From CBDESM01 sp965205165 (GTDB lineage: Bacteria > Chloroflexota > Dehalococcoidia > Bin125): a stretch of DNA of 64,000 bases. Below the pieces are notes generated by a model, which was not told where the DNA came from, made no database searches, and was given only the letters and a program-made list of their open reading frames with translations. How positions within the stretch are numbered: the stretch's first letter is position 1; each line of letters starts with the position of its first letter. The translations under genes were made by a program, and so were the position numbers. Location of the stretch: assembly GCA_965205165.1 (NCBI GenBank), contig OZ242037.1, forward strand, positions 1,488,001-1,552,000. Reading direction: 5' to 3'. Below, piece by piece: positions 16,850 to 25,733 of this stretch.

Positions 16850-17283
16850 TCCGCCTCGTCCTCCTCTTCGTCGCCCCATTCCTCTTCCAGTTCGTCCTGG
16901 TAGATCTCGAGCGGCCAGATCGGCCAGTCGGCGAACTGTTCGGGCGGGTCCTCGGTCGCGCCCTCGGGGTGTTCGACGTCGGGCTCGTGGTCGGGCACGA
17001 AGGTGCGGGTCGGGCGGGCGCTGAATTCGATTCCCTCGTCGTGCGTGGTCACGTTCGAGAGCGAGTAGCCGATCCAGGCCAGGCAGCGGCACTCGACCCG
17101 GAACGAGACGGCGAAGCGCCGGCGCAGCAGCGCCTCGTCGCGGATGAAGTCGTGGAACTCCGGGATCTCCTCGTCGGGCAGCACCTCGTGCACGTTGCCG
17201 TCGAACAGGCTCTGGAAGAACGAGTCGTCGCCCGCTTCCGCCGCCGGCGCGGCGCCTTCGTCGAGTCGTTCGCGCCCGCTCAT
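16846..17283 (-). CDS. Hypothetical acidic protein, 145 residues
   Basis: The product begins MSGRERLDEGAAP and ends in a strongly acidic tail (EEEWGDEEEDEAE). A central segment (RFAVSFRVECRCLAWIGYSLSNV) is the only hydrophobic part. No family was recognised. It is translationally coupled at both ends by ATGA overlaps, with the 107-residue protein upstream and HAD copy 2 downstream, so it belongs to the same operon. The acidic tail may mediate binding to a basic partner. Confidence 0.6.
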   Translation of the reverse strand: MSGRERLDEGAAPAAEAGDDSFFQSLFDGNVHEVLPDEEIPEFHDFIRDEALLRRRFAVSFRVECRCLAWIGYSLSNVTTHDEGIEFSARPTRTFVPDHEPDVEHPEGATEDPPEQFADWPIWPLEIYQDELEEEWGDEEEDEAE

Positions 17284-17603
17284 GACTGCCCGTTCGGCAT
17301 TCCGGCCGCGACGGGGGAATCGCCCATCGCCTCCTCGAGCGAGAACACGCCGGCCTCCGCGCCGCGCCAGACCGTCACGATCAGGTCCTCCCGCGCCGCG
17401 TCCGCCGTGCGGGCGATCCGGTCGTCGACGTCGGCGATCAGGTCGTGGATGTCCTCGTCCGACCAGTCGCCGGGCACGCACAGGGTCGCGTAGACCAGCG
17501 GCGGCGCGAAGTGCGCGTCCAGCCTCGCGCGCGCGCCGCGCTCGTTCTCGACCACGTAGCACTCCGAATGCGGCGTGCGCGACTCGCGCTCGTAGTGGAA
17601 CAT
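17280..17603 (-). CDS. Hypothetical protein, 107 residues
   Basis: The product starts MFHYERESRTPHSE at 17603 and has a mixed alpha/beta composition with acidic helices (EDIHDLIADVDDRIART). No family was identified. It overlaps the next gene by four bases and lies 23 bases after the DUF3500 gene, within one long minus-strand transcription unit. A larger frame upstream of this ATG belongs to the shadow of the DUF3500 gene and was not used. Confidence 0.55.
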   Translation of the reverse strand: MFHYERESRTPHSECYVVENERGARARLDAHFAPPLVYATLCVPGDWSDEDIHDLIADVDDRIARTADAAREDLIVTVWRGAEAGVFSLEEAMGDSPVAAGMPNGQS

Positions 17604-17626
17604 CGCCCGCCTCCGCTTTCCGCCGG

Positions 17627-18613
17627 CTACAGCACGTGGAAGAGCAGCAGGTGCTCGCCCAGCACGTCGTTGGCGAAATCGTTCTCGACGTCGCGCCAGA
17701 CCGAGTGGATGTGGTTCGCGCCGTTCTGCCGGTTGTCGAACTCGACCACGAAATTGCCGCCGTGGATGCGGTAGTAGTGGGGCTCGGCCGGATCCAGCGG
17801 CCCGGCCCAGGCCCAGTGCAGCCCGTCGAAGCCCTCCGATTCGATCCGCCGCCACTTCTCGGCCGCCATGTCCGGCCGCACCTGATCGACGTAGACGGCC
17901 GTGAGCTTGCGCAACAGATCGCGCTGCGGCGCGGACAGCTCGGCCGCCGCCAGGCCCTCCTCCGGCGGCAGCGAGACGCGCGAGGAGTTGAACGTGATGA
18001 TGTCCCACGGCGCTTCCGGGTAGATCGTCGCCCGCTCGCGCTGCGCCCCGTCCAGGCTCCGCATCAGCTCGTAGGCCAGGGTTTCGCGATCGTCGAGGAT
18101 GCGCAGGCCCTGCTTGGGGCCCTTCCGCACCTCGGCCGGGTTGGCTCCGAAGAAGAAGGGGGTGATCGAGATGAAGCGGTCGGCCCAGAGGCTGAAGTGC
18201 AGGGAGACGTGGTGGCCCTCGACCCGCCAACCCCAGGGCGACTCCGCATCGCCGGGATCGCCGAACACGGTCCAGTAGTAGAGCTCCGGATCGCGGACGA
18301 AGCTGCGCGCGCCGGCCTTGCGCTCGATCTCGCCGAGCGTGGTTTCGAGGTCGATGATCCCCCGCGCCTGCTCGTAGGCGCGGTCGGTCAGGCCGCTGCG
18401 CAGCAGGGCCAGCGCCGCCTCGCGCTGCGGTTCGGTCATGTCGCGCAGCGGCAGCCCGTGCCGGTTGGCCGGCGGGTAGTACCAGAAGATGCGCTCGGCA
18501 TCGAGGTAGTCGTAGACGGCAATATCCCGCTGCTCCGCGTCCAGCGACTCCAGGAACGCCCGCGCGGCGGCGGTCATTCCGGCGGCCGACGCGCCTGCTT
18601 CAACCGTGCTCAT
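17627..18613 (-). CDS. DUF3500-family protein
   Basis: The 328-residue product from MSTVEAG has the features I associate with DUF3500 proteins. These are the helical N-terminus with RDIAVYDYLDAERIFWYYPP, the motif GHHVSLHFSL in the middle, and the C-terminal HYYRIHGGNFVVEFDNRQNG followed by NHIHSVWRD. The His-rich motifs suggest a metal site. The biochemical function of the family is not established. The gene sits between proA and the small-protein/HAD operon on the same strand. Confidence 0.78.
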   Translation of the reverse strand: MSTVEAGASAAGMTAAARAFLESLDAEQRDIAVYDYLDAERIFWYYPPANRHGLPLRDMTEPQREAALALLRSGLTDRAYEQARGIIDLETTLGEIERKAGARSFVRDPELYYWTVFGDPGDAESPWGWRVEGHHVSLHFSLWADRFISITPFFFGANPAEVRKGPKQGLRILDDRETLAYELMRSLDGAQRERATIYPEAPWDIITFNSSRVSLPPEEGLAAAELSAPQRDLLRKLTAVYVDQVRPDMAAEKWRRIESEGFDGLHWAWAGPLDPAEPHYYRIHGGNFVVEFDNRQNGANHIHSVWRDVENDFANDVLGEHLLLFHVL

Positions 18614-18633
18614 CGGCTCCCCCGCTTTCCCGC

Positions 18634-19929
18634 TCAGAGCGGCCGGGTCTGGCCGTCCCCGCGGACGACCCACTTGTACGACGTCAATTCGCGCAGGCCC
18701 ATCGGGCCGCGCGCGTGCAGTTTGCCGGTGCTGATCCCCACCTCGCAGCCCAAGCCGAATTCGCCTCCGTCGGTGAACTGCGTCGAGGCGTTCACGTAGA
18801 CCGCGGCGGCGTCCACTTCGCGCAGGAAGCGCTCGGCGAGCTCCGCATCCGCGGTCACGATCGCCTCTGAATGCCCTGATCCGTGCTCGGCGATGTGGGC
18901 CAGCGCCGCCTCCGCGCTGGGCACCACCCTCACCGCCGCCCGCAGCGCCAGGAATTCGGTGTCGAAATCGTCCGCGCTGGCGGCCGCGATCTCGCCCGGG
19001 CTGCCGTCCAGCACCCGCAGCGCTTGCTCGTCGCCGCGGATTTCCACGCCGGCCTCGGCCCAGCGGCGGGCGAGCGGGGGCAGCAGCCCGCCCGCGATCC
19101 GCTCGTGCACCAGCAGCACGTCCAGCGCGTTGCAGATCGAGACCCGCCGCGTCTTGGCGTTGTGCACCACCTCCAGCGCCATCTGGACATCCGCCGCCGC
19201 GTCGACGTAGGTGTGGCAGATGCCGACGCCGCCGGCCACCACGGGCATCGCCGCCTGATCGCGCACCCGCTCGATCAGCGCCTTGCCGCCGCGCGGCACC
19301 ATCAGGTCGATCAGGTCAGACATGGCCAGCAGCTCGCCGACCAGCACCCGATCCTGGTTGCGCACCAGCTGGCAGGCGTCTTCCGGCAGGCCGGCGGCGG
19401 CCAGCGCTTCGCGCATGATCGCGGCCAGGGCCGCGTTGGAGCGGGCCGCCTCGCGGCCGCCGCGCAGCACCACGCAGTTGCCCGCCTTGAGGCAAATCGA
19501 CGCGATGTCCACCGTCACGTTCGGCCGGCTCTCGTAGATCGACGCGATTACGCCCAGCGGCACCCGCACCCGCGAGATGCGCAGCCCGTTGCCGGCTTCC
19601 CGCTCCTCGATCACTTCGCCGGCCGGGTCCGGCAGGAAGGCCAGCTCGTCCAGCGAATCGGCCAGCGCCGAGACACGCTCCGGCGTCAGCCGCAGGCGGT
19701 CGATCATCGCTTCCGAGAGCTTCCCGGCCGCATCGCGCACATCCTCGTCGTTGGCCGCGACGATCTCCGCCGTCCGCTCGCGCAGCAGCGCGGCCGCGCC
19801 GTGCAGCATCTCGTTCTTTTGTGCCGTCGACGCGGCCGCCAACGCCGGCCCGCAGGCGGCCGCGGCCGCGGCCTGCGCCCGCAGCTCGGCGGCCGCATTG
19901 ACGGAGGTCTCGGCTGCGGCCGTCGTCAT
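18634..19929 (-). CDS. proA: Gamma-glutamyl phosphate reductase
   Basis: The 431-residue product starts MTTAAAETSVNAA at an ATGA overlap with the upstream small gene. ProA signatures include RVPLGVIASIYESRPNVTVDIA, NCVVLRGG, the catalytic-cysteine region VAGGVGICHTYVDAAAD and the C-terminal STQFTDGGEFGLG with EVGISTGKLHARGPMGL. It reduces gamma-glutamyl phosphate with NADPH to glutamate semialdehyde in proline synthesis. The kinase proB is not in the window. The length matches the family. Confidence 0.95.
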   Translation of the reverse strand: MTTAAAETSVNAAAELRAQAAAAAACGPALAAASTAQKNEMLHGAAALLRERTAEIVAANDEDVRDAAGKLSEAMIDRLRLTPERVSALADSLDELAFLPDPAGEVIEEREAGNGLRISRVRVPLGVIASIYESRPNVTVDIASICLKAGNCVVLRGGREAARSNAALAAIMREALAAAGLPEDACQLVRNQDRVLVGELLAMSDLIDLMVPRGGKALIERVRDQAAMPVVAGGVGICHTYVDAAADVQMALEVVHNAKTRRVSICNALDVLLVHERIAGGLLPPLARRWAEAGVEIRGDEQALRVLDGSPGEIAAASADDFDTEFLALRAAVRVVPSAEAALAHIAEHGSGHSEAIVTADAELAERFLREVDAAAVYVNASTQFTDGGEFGLGCEVGISTGKLHARGPMGLRELTSYKWVVRGDGQTRPL

Positions 19930-20261
19930 TGCGCATGCCTCCCCTTGCGCCGCGCCGCCGGGGGCGGGGCGCCCTGCCCGCGGAAGGCGTACTCGTCGCT
20001 GGTCACGCCCAAGCGCGCGGCCGCGCCGTCCACCACCTCGATCCGCAGGTCGTCTCCCTCGGCCGGGCGCAGCAGGTAGGTTCCGGACAGGCTGTGCTCG
20101 GGGTTCGAGAGGGAGGTCAGCCGCCCGCGCCAATCGTGGCTGCGTTCGCCCGTGGCCATCGTCGTCTCGATCTCCACCATCGCGTAGCAGCGGCCCAGCC
20201 CGGCGCCCTGCAGCGTCCGCAGCTCGGCCTTGAACTCCGCCCGCCGCCGCATCGTCGTCAC
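19926..20261 (-). CDS. Hypothetical small protein upstream of proA
   Basis: The 111-residue product starts MTTMRRRAEFKAEL and has a beta-rich centre (GRCYAMVEIETTM... LTSLSNPEHSLSGTYLLRPAEG), like a small beta-barrel or PilZ-like binding module. No family can be assigned. The four-base overlap with proA indicates coupled translation. It ends in a short basic tail. Confidence 0.5.
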   Translation of the reverse strand: MTTMRRRAEFKAELRTLQGAGLGRCYAMVEIETTMATGERSHDWRGRLTSLSNPEHSLSGTYLLRPAEGDDLRIEVVDGAAARLGVTSDEYAFRGQGAPPPAARRKGRHAQ

Positions 20262-20310
20262 GTCGCGCTCCCGCCGCCGTTTCCGTTTGTCCAGCTCCGC
20301 CGAGTGTATG

Positions 20311-21672
20311 TCAGCCCGCCCGCGACGCGGCCGCGCCGCCCGCCGGCTCGCTGCTGCGGGCGTCGAGCCGGCGGACGATCACCGGATACGCGGCCGCCGC
20401 CAGCAGCATCAGCGCCATCGCCTCGAGCACGACGGTCAGCAGGCCCCACTGGATCCCCAATGCCTCGGTCAGCGGCCCGGTCTGCAGGCCGGTCAGCGGA
20501 CCCAGGCCGATCGCGAACGAGAGCACGCCCATCACGCGCCCGCGCATCGCCGGCGGGGTCGGCGTCGCCAGCAGCGAGGTCTGCATGATCGCGAAGGCGG
20601 AGAAGCCGATCCCCATCAGCATCGCCAGCGCGGCCGAAAGCGCGTAGACCTGCGAAAACGACAGCGCCAGCACGCAGAGCGTGAACCAGAACGTGCCGAG
20701 CCAGTAGATCCGGCCGGACCACGCCCAATTCGACCAGTTCGCGATCAGCAGCGCGCCGCCCAGCGAACCCACCCCGACCAGCGCGTCGATCACGCCGATT
20801 TGGAACTCGCGCACGCCCAGCACCTGCTCGCCGATCTCGGGCAGCGCCGCGTTGTAGGCCGGGAAGAGCAGGTTGAACGCCAAGGTCACCAGCAGCGTTC
20901 CCATCAGCAGGCCGCGCCGCCGCACGTAGCCCAGGCCCGCGCCGACCTCGGCGAAGGTCTCGCGCACCGCCGCGCGGATGCCGCCGCCCTCCGCGTGGGG
21001 CGCTTGCGGCGGCCGCTCGTAGCGCAGCGTCGACGCGATCAGCGCCGCGGCGGCGAAGACCCCGGCCGCGAACCCGTAGGCCCATTCCGCGCCGATGAAC
21101 TGCAGCAGCCCGGCGCCGATCAGGGGGCCCGGGATGCGCAGCGCGCTGTCCGTGCTCCAATCCAGCCCGACCGCCCGCCCGATCCGCGCCGGGCCCACCA
21201 CGTCCGCGATCATCGCCCGCCGCGTCGGGAACTCGACCGACCAGAAGATGCCGGCGATGAAGATGAAGATCAGCAGCTCCCAGAGCTCGATCTCGATCGT
21301 CGCCACCAGCGCGGTCAGCCCGGCGTACATCACGGCAAGCACGGCCAGGGTGCCCGCCCAGAGCCGCTTGCGGTCGACCCGGTCGGCCAGCACGCCGACG
21401 AACATCCCGAACAGCAGCCGCGGCGACATCCTCACCAGGAAGGCCAGCGCCACCGCGCCGACCGACCCGGTCAGCTGGTAGGCGTAGAGCGAGAGCACCA
21501 GCATGTCGAGCCAGCGCACCATCGCGGTGATCGCGCCCGCGGCCCAGACCCGCTGGAAGGCCGGATTGCGCACGAGCGAGCCCGAACGCGGCGGCAGCGG
21601 CGGAGGCGCGGCATGCTGCGGCGCTGGCCGGACGGCGAAGCGAGGGTCGAACGGGCGCTGCACGGGCGCCAC
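20311..21672 (-). CDS. MFS transporter (copy 1)
   Basis: The 453-residue product has about 12 hydrophobic segments in the major facilitator layout and the loop motif GVLADRVDRKRLWAG between TM2 and TM3 (motif A type, GxLaDrxxrkr). It resembles the enterobactin-exporter/macrolide-efflux-like MFS_3 group. N- and C-termini are Pro/Arg-rich and cytoplasmic. It lies directly after a second, clearly paralogous MFS gene on the same strand, with a one-base gap. Proton-driven export of a small molecule is likely; the substrate is unknown. Confidence 0.85.
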   Translation of the reverse strand: MAPVQRPFDPRFAVRPAPQHAAPPPLPPRSGSLVRNPAFQRVWAAGAITAMVRWLDMLVLSLYAYQLTGSVGAVALAFLVRMSPRLLFGMFVGVLADRVDRKRLWAGTLAVLAVMYAGLTALVATIEIELWELLIFIFIAGIFWSVEFPTRRAMIADVVGPARIGRAVGLDWSTDSALRIPGPLIGAGLLQFIGAEWAYGFAAGVFAAAALIASTLRYERPPQAPHAEGGGIRAAVRETFAEVGAGLGYVRRRGLLMGTLLVTLAFNLLFPAYNAALPEIGEQVLGVREFQIGVIDALVGVGSLGGALLIANWSNWAWSGRIYWLGTFWFTLCVLALSFSQVYALSAALAMLMGIGFSAFAIMQTSLLATPTPPAMRGRVMGVLSFAIGLGPLTGLQTGPLTEALGIQWGLLTVVLEAMALMLLAAAAYPVIVRRLDARSSEPAGGAAASRAG

Positions 21673-21673
21673 T

Positions 21674-23044
21674 CTATGCGCGAGGGCCGACGGCCACGGG
21701 CGGCAGCCGCCGCATGATCACCGGGAACGCGGCCGCCGCGATCAGCAGCAGCGCGATCGCCTCCAGCGCCAGCGCGGCCAGGCCCCAGCGCGCGCCCAGC
21801 TCGGACGCGAAGAAGCCGATCTGCAGGCCGGTCAGCGGCCCCGTCCCGATCATTACGGACAGCACCCCCATCACGCGCCCGCGCAGGATGGCCGGCGTGG
21901 GTGCGGCCAGCAGCGAGGCCTGCATCACGAACACGCAGGCGTAGCCCAGGCCCATGGCCAGGGCGATCGCCGCCGCGGCCGTGTAGACCGGCGCGAAGCC
22001 CGCGCCGATCGCGCCCAGCATGAAGATCAGCGCCCCGAACCAGTACAGCCGCGCCGACCAGGCCCAGGTCGCCCAGTGCGACAGCAGCAGCCCGCCGATC
22101 ACCGATCCCGCCCCGACCAGCGCGTAGAAGGCCCCGATCAGGAACTCACGCACGCCCAGCTCGCGCTCCGCGATCTCCGGAAACGCCGCGTTGAAGCCGT
22201 TCAGCACCAGGTTGAAGGCGACCGCCACGATCAGCGCGGCGATGAACAAGCGCCGACGCCGCACGAACGACAGGCCGATCCGCGTCTCCGCGAACGTCGC
22301 CCGCAGCACCGGCAGCGTCCCGCCCACCCGGGCCGTGGTCGGCTCGTGCAGCCCGGCCCGCAGCCCGGCCGCGATCAGGATCGCCGCGGCGAACGCGCCC
22401 GCGATCGCCGCGTACGCGCCCTCCGCACCGGCGAACTCGAGCAGCGCCCCGCCGATCAGGGGTGCTGCGATGCTCACCGCCGCGTCGGTGCTCCAATCGA
22501 TCCCGAAGGCGGCGTTCACCCGATCGGCCCCGGCCACGTCGGCGATCAGCGCCCGCCGCACGGGAAATTCCAAGGCCCAGAAGACCGCACCCACCGCGAT
22601 CGCGGTGAGCAGGTGCCATAGCTGCAGCTCGACCGCGAACGCCAGCAGCGCCAGCGCCGCGTAGGTCAGGCCCAGCCCCCACAGAACCAGCATCCAGAAG
22701 TGCCGCCGGTCGACGTGGTCGATCAGCGCCCCGCTCGGCGCGCCCAGGAGCATCCGCGGCGCTGAGCGCACCAGCAGCGCCACGCTCGTCAACAGCACCG
22801 AGCCGGTCAGCTCGTAGGCGAGCAGCGCCAACACCAGCAGATCGACCCAGCCCAGCAGCGCGATGATCGCCCCGCTCGCCCACAGCCGCCGGAAGCGCGG
22901 GTCGGCGATCAGGGATGCCCGCTTGGAGCCGTCGCCGCGGCCCGGGCCGGGCGGCTCGGCAGCGCCGCGCGAACGCTCCGCCAGAATCCGCGCCCGCCGC
23001 CTCGCCTCCCGCGCCGCTTCGCGCGGGTCGATCTGCTCGCTCAC
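21674..23044 (-). CDS. MFS transporter (copy 2)
   Basis: The 456-residue product shares the order of segments with its neighbour: a SLIADPRFRRLWASGAI start to TM1, GALIDHVDRRHFW in the TM2-TM3 loop, and SVMIGTGPLTGLQIG in the C-terminal half (copy 1 has SFAIGLGPLTGLQTG). These matches show tandem duplication. Both may act as separate exporters or as a heteromeric pair. The N-terminal ~45 residues are polar and Arg/Glu-rich. Confidence 0.85.
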   Translation of the reverse strand: MSEQIDPREAAREARRRARILAERSRGAAEPPGPGRGDGSKRASLIADPRFRRLWASGAIIALLGWVDLLVLALLAYELTGSVLLTSVALLVRSAPRMLLGAPSGALIDHVDRRHFWMLVLWGLGLTYAALALLAFAVELQLWHLLTAIAVGAVFWALEFPVRRALIADVAGADRVNAAFGIDWSTDAAVSIAAPLIGGALLEFAGAEGAYAAIAGAFAAAILIAAGLRAGLHEPTTARVGGTLPVLRATFAETRIGLSFVRRRRLFIAALIVAVAFNLVLNGFNAAFPEIAERELGVREFLIGAFYALVGAGSVIGGLLLSHWATWAWSARLYWFGALIFMLGAIGAGFAPVYTAAAAIALAMGLGYACVFVMQASLLAAPTPAILRGRVMGVLSVMIGTGPLTGLQIGFFASELGARWGLAALALEAIALLLIAAAAFPVIMRRLPPVAVGPRA

Positions 23045-23073
23045 GCCGGAGTTCCGCGGCTGCGCCGCCGTCC

Positions 23074-23604
23074 TCAGCCCGCCCGCTGCCGCTCCTGGAA
23101 CTCCCGATCCTCGCGCTTGCCGCGGTAGACGGTCAGATCAATAGCCCGCCACACCTCCGGCTGCATCCGGAACAGCATCCGCGGCTCGGTCTGCATGTTC
23201 TCGAAGAACGCATCCACCGCGTCCGCGTTCGCCGGGTCACCGCGCCCCACGTACTTCTCCGCCAGCTTGCGCGAGATCGGCCAGATGTCGAAATCGGGCA
23301 GGGTCAGCGCCTCGCAGGCGCCGTCTACGCCGATGTGGCTGGCGGGCGAGTTCGACTCGATGCAGAGCGAGGCGCGGCCGTCGTGCTGCAGCTGCCGGCA
23401 CCAGACCCGCGAGAGCGTGCCGGTCAGCCAGAACTCCCCGCGCGGCGGATTGCGCACCGCGTGCGCGTCGTCGTCGATCTCGCCCTGCCAGAGCCACCAG
23501 ACAGGAACCGTGTAGGGCCGCCCGTCGCGCCGCAGCGTTGCGATCACGCCCGTGATCGGCCGCTCGAGGAAGTCCTTCATCAGCTCGGCGCTCATCCGCG
23601 GCAT
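23074..23604 (-). CDS. Pyridoxamine 5'-phosphate oxidase-like flavin/F420 protein
   Basis: The 176-residue protein opens with a split-barrel motif, GVIATLRRDGRPYTVPVWWLWQ, typical of the PNPOx-like/F420-binding superfamily. A later RQLQHDGRASLCIES strand matches the cofactor-binding edge of the barrel. Such proteins use FMN or F420 to reduce small organic substrates. Two F420-type luciferase-like genes lie 1-3 kb away on the same strand, so F420 is plausible. Substrate unknown. Confidence 0.8.
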   Translation of the reverse strand: MPRMSAELMKDFLERPITGVIATLRRDGRPYTVPVWWLWQGEIDDDAHAVRNPPRGEFWLTGTLSRVWCRQLQHDGRASLCIESNSPASHIGVDGACEALTLPDFDIWPISRKLAEKYVGRGDPANADAVDAFFENMQTEPRMLFRMQPEVWRAIDLTVYRGKREDREFQERQRAG

Positions 23605-23652
23605 CGCCGCCTCCCTCCGTCTCGCGGGTTTCCGGTCCGTGCAGGCTACGCC

Positions 23653-24564
23653 CTACGGCGCGGCCGGCAGCCCCAGCAGCGCCCGCGCCTCGCCCGCCGT
23701 CGCGACAGGACGCCCCACCTCGCCGCACAACGCCGTCAACTCCTCCAGCAATTCGACGTTGGTCGGCTGTCGCGGGCCCGCGTAGTCCTCCAGGCCGACC
23801 CGCACATGCCCGCCCTTTTCCAGCGCCAGCCGGGCGAAGCCGCTGCCCACTGCGTCGCCGCCGAGGATCGCGACCGACCACGGCAGGCCGGTGCCGTCGA
23901 GCATCGACAGGTACGCATCCAGGCACGGCTCGTTGGGCAGCATCCCGAAGCTCAGGTTGCGCTCCCCGCCGTCGCCGCCGAAGTAGAGCTTGACCAGCGA
24001 GCCCTTGGGCACCAGCCCGCGCTTGTGGTAGGCCAGCACGACGCGGAGGAAGCCCGGCTCGAAGATCGAGATGCTCGCGCCGCGCCCCAGCCGGTTGCAG
24101 GTCTCGAACATGTGCCGCGCATCGCGGTAGGTGTTGATGTAGACGCGCTCGTTGTCGTTCGGCAGCCCCTCCGCATCGGCGCCGCCCAGCGCCACGCAGC
24201 CCGGATCGATCAGCCCCTGCCCCAGCACGCCCGCCGCCGCCAGCGCCGGAATGTGCGAGTAGCGCACCGCGATCTCCGTGCCGGGCCCGCCCGAACCCAT
24301 CGTCGGGTACAGGATCGTCTCCGGCCGCTGATCCAGCACCGCCCGCCAGGCATCCACGTAGGGCTGCGGATCGTGCCAGCCGCCCATCACCCGTTCCGAG
24401 CCGATCACCGGATCGTCGTTGTGGTTGTGGACGATCGCCGCCCCCGCGTCGACGCAGGCGATCGCATCCGCCGCGATCTCCTCCACGGTCCGCGGCGAGT
24501 TGGGGTTCCGCGATTTCGGCGTCGCCCCGTTGATCGCCGCCTCAATGATCACCGCTGCTGCCAT
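23653..24564 (-). CDS. BKACE beta-keto acid cleavage enzyme
   Basis: The 303-residue protein has the (beta/alpha)8 layout of the 3-keto-5-aminohexanoate cleavage (Kce/BKACE, DUF849) family. The N-terminal IIEAAINGATPKSRNPNSP is followed by the zinc-binding motif AAIVHNHND and a C-terminal HVRVGLEDY. Members condense acetyl-CoA with a beta-keto acid to give a CoA ester and acetoacetate. The substrate within this broad family cannot be told here. Neighbouring oxidoreductases suggest catabolism of an unusual carboxylate. Confidence 0.9.
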   Translation of the reverse strand: MAAAVIIEAAINGATPKSRNPNSPRTVEEIAADAIACVDAGAAIVHNHNDDPVIGSERVMGGWHDPQPYVDAWRAVLDQRPETILYPTMGSGGPGTEIAVRYSHIPALAAAGVLGQGLIDPGCVALGGADAEGLPNDNERVYINTYRDARHMFETCNRLGRGASISIFEPGFLRVVLAYHKRGLVPKGSLVKLYFGGDGGERNLSFGMLPNEPCLDAYLSMLDGTGLPWSVAILGGDAVGSGFARLALEKGGHVRVGLEDYAGPRQPTNVELLEELTALCGEVGRPVATAGEARALLGLPAAP

Positions 24565-24751
24565 AACCGCCTCCTGCCAGATGCCCGCTGATTCTAGGCA
24601 GGCAGCGCTTGAACCGCCGATGGTCCGCGATCGTCCAAAGCGCGTTCGTCGCCTACCTGCAGGCAGCCGCCATCGGTGCTTTCACTTTCTTCGGCGCTCT
24701 CTAGAGGAAAACACGCTCTCGCAAGGGCAGCGAACGAGATCGCTCCCGGCC

Positions 24752-25720
24752 CTAGCGTAGGGTGGGGAGGATGTCTTCGGCTAGGTGCTGCATTGCTTCG
24801 AACTGGACTTCGGGGGGGATGTCCCAGTTGGGGGTGGTGTAGGCGGGGAGGGTCAGGGCGTGCTCGAGGCCGGCTTCGGAGTAGCGGCTTAGGGTGTCGA
24901 TGATCTCGTCGTTGCTGCCGCCGGCTACGGCGGGGAAGCCGCGCACCGAGGCGGGGTCGCCGTCGAGCAGCACCATCGGGCCGAGCATCGAAACCTCGAT
25001 CTCGCCGAAGTCGCGGCCGGCCCGCTCGCATTCCTCGCGGACCAGCGCGATCTCGGCCGCGACCTCGTCGGGCGTCGAAGAGATCGTGTGGTAGCCGTTG
25101 CCGTAGCGGGCGACGCGGCGGGCGGCGATCGGGCCCTTGCCGCCGACCCAGATCGGCACGTGCGGCTGCTGCGCGCACTTCACGATCCCGCCCATGTCGC
25201 GGAACGAGCGGAAGCGGCCCTCGTAGCTGGCCGGGCCCTCCGCCGTCCAGAGCTCGCGGGCGATCCCGATCCACTCGTCCGTGACCCGGCCGCGCACGGG
25301 GAACTGATCACCGATGCCCAGCGCTTCGAACTCCTCCTCCATCCAGCCGACGCCGATGCCGAGCAGGATGCGGCCGTGCGAGAGCTGGTCCAGCGTCGCG
25401 ATCATCTGCGCCTGCACCAGGGGGTCGCGGTAGGGCACGATCAGCACGCTGGTGCCGATCTGCACCCGCGAGGTGCGCACCGCCACCGCCGCCATCATCG
25501 CGATCGGGTCGTAGATGTCCTGGTGGTAGGCGAAGCCGGCGATGCCGCTCTCGTTGTAGGGGTAGCGCGATTCGATCAGCGCCGGCATGAAGACGTGGTC
25601 GTGGACCCAGACCGAATCGAAGCCCAAGATCTCCGCCCGCTCCGCCACGGCGATCACGTCCTCCGCGTCGCCGTACTTGCCCAGCGTGCCGAAATTCCCG
25701 ATCGGGATGCCGAATTTCAT
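24752..25720 (-). CDS. LLM-class F420-dependent oxidoreductase (copy 1)
   Basis: The 322-residue protein begins MKFGIPIGNFGTLGK and has the luciferase-like TIM-barrel pattern: SVWVHDHVFMP, the VQIGTSVLIVPYRDPLV strand, RILLGIGVGWMEEEFEALG and PIWVGGKGPIAARR. The last two match the probable F420-dependent (TIGR03619-like) subgroup. It transfers hydride from reduced F420 to an unknown substrate. The adjacent upstream gene is a paralogue. Codons near its 3' end are markedly different from those of the middle of the gene. Confidence 0.88.
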   Translation of the reverse strand: MKFGIPIGNFGTLGKYGDAEDVIAVAERAEILGFDSVWVHDHVFMPALIESRYPYNESGIAGFAYHQDIYDPIAMMAAVAVRTSRVQIGTSVLIVPYRDPLVQAQMIATLDQLSHGRILLGIGVGWMEEEFEALGIGDQFPVRGRVTDEWIGIARELWTAEGPASYEGRFRSFRDMGGIVKCAQQPHVPIWVGGKGPIAARRVARYGNGYHTISSTPDEVAAEIALVREECERAGRDFGEIEVSMLGPMVLLDGDPASVRGFPAVAGGSNDEIIDTLSRYSEAGLEHALTLPAYTTPNWDIPPEVQFEAMQHLAEDILPTLR

Positions 25721-25733
25721 CTCCCGCTCCTCC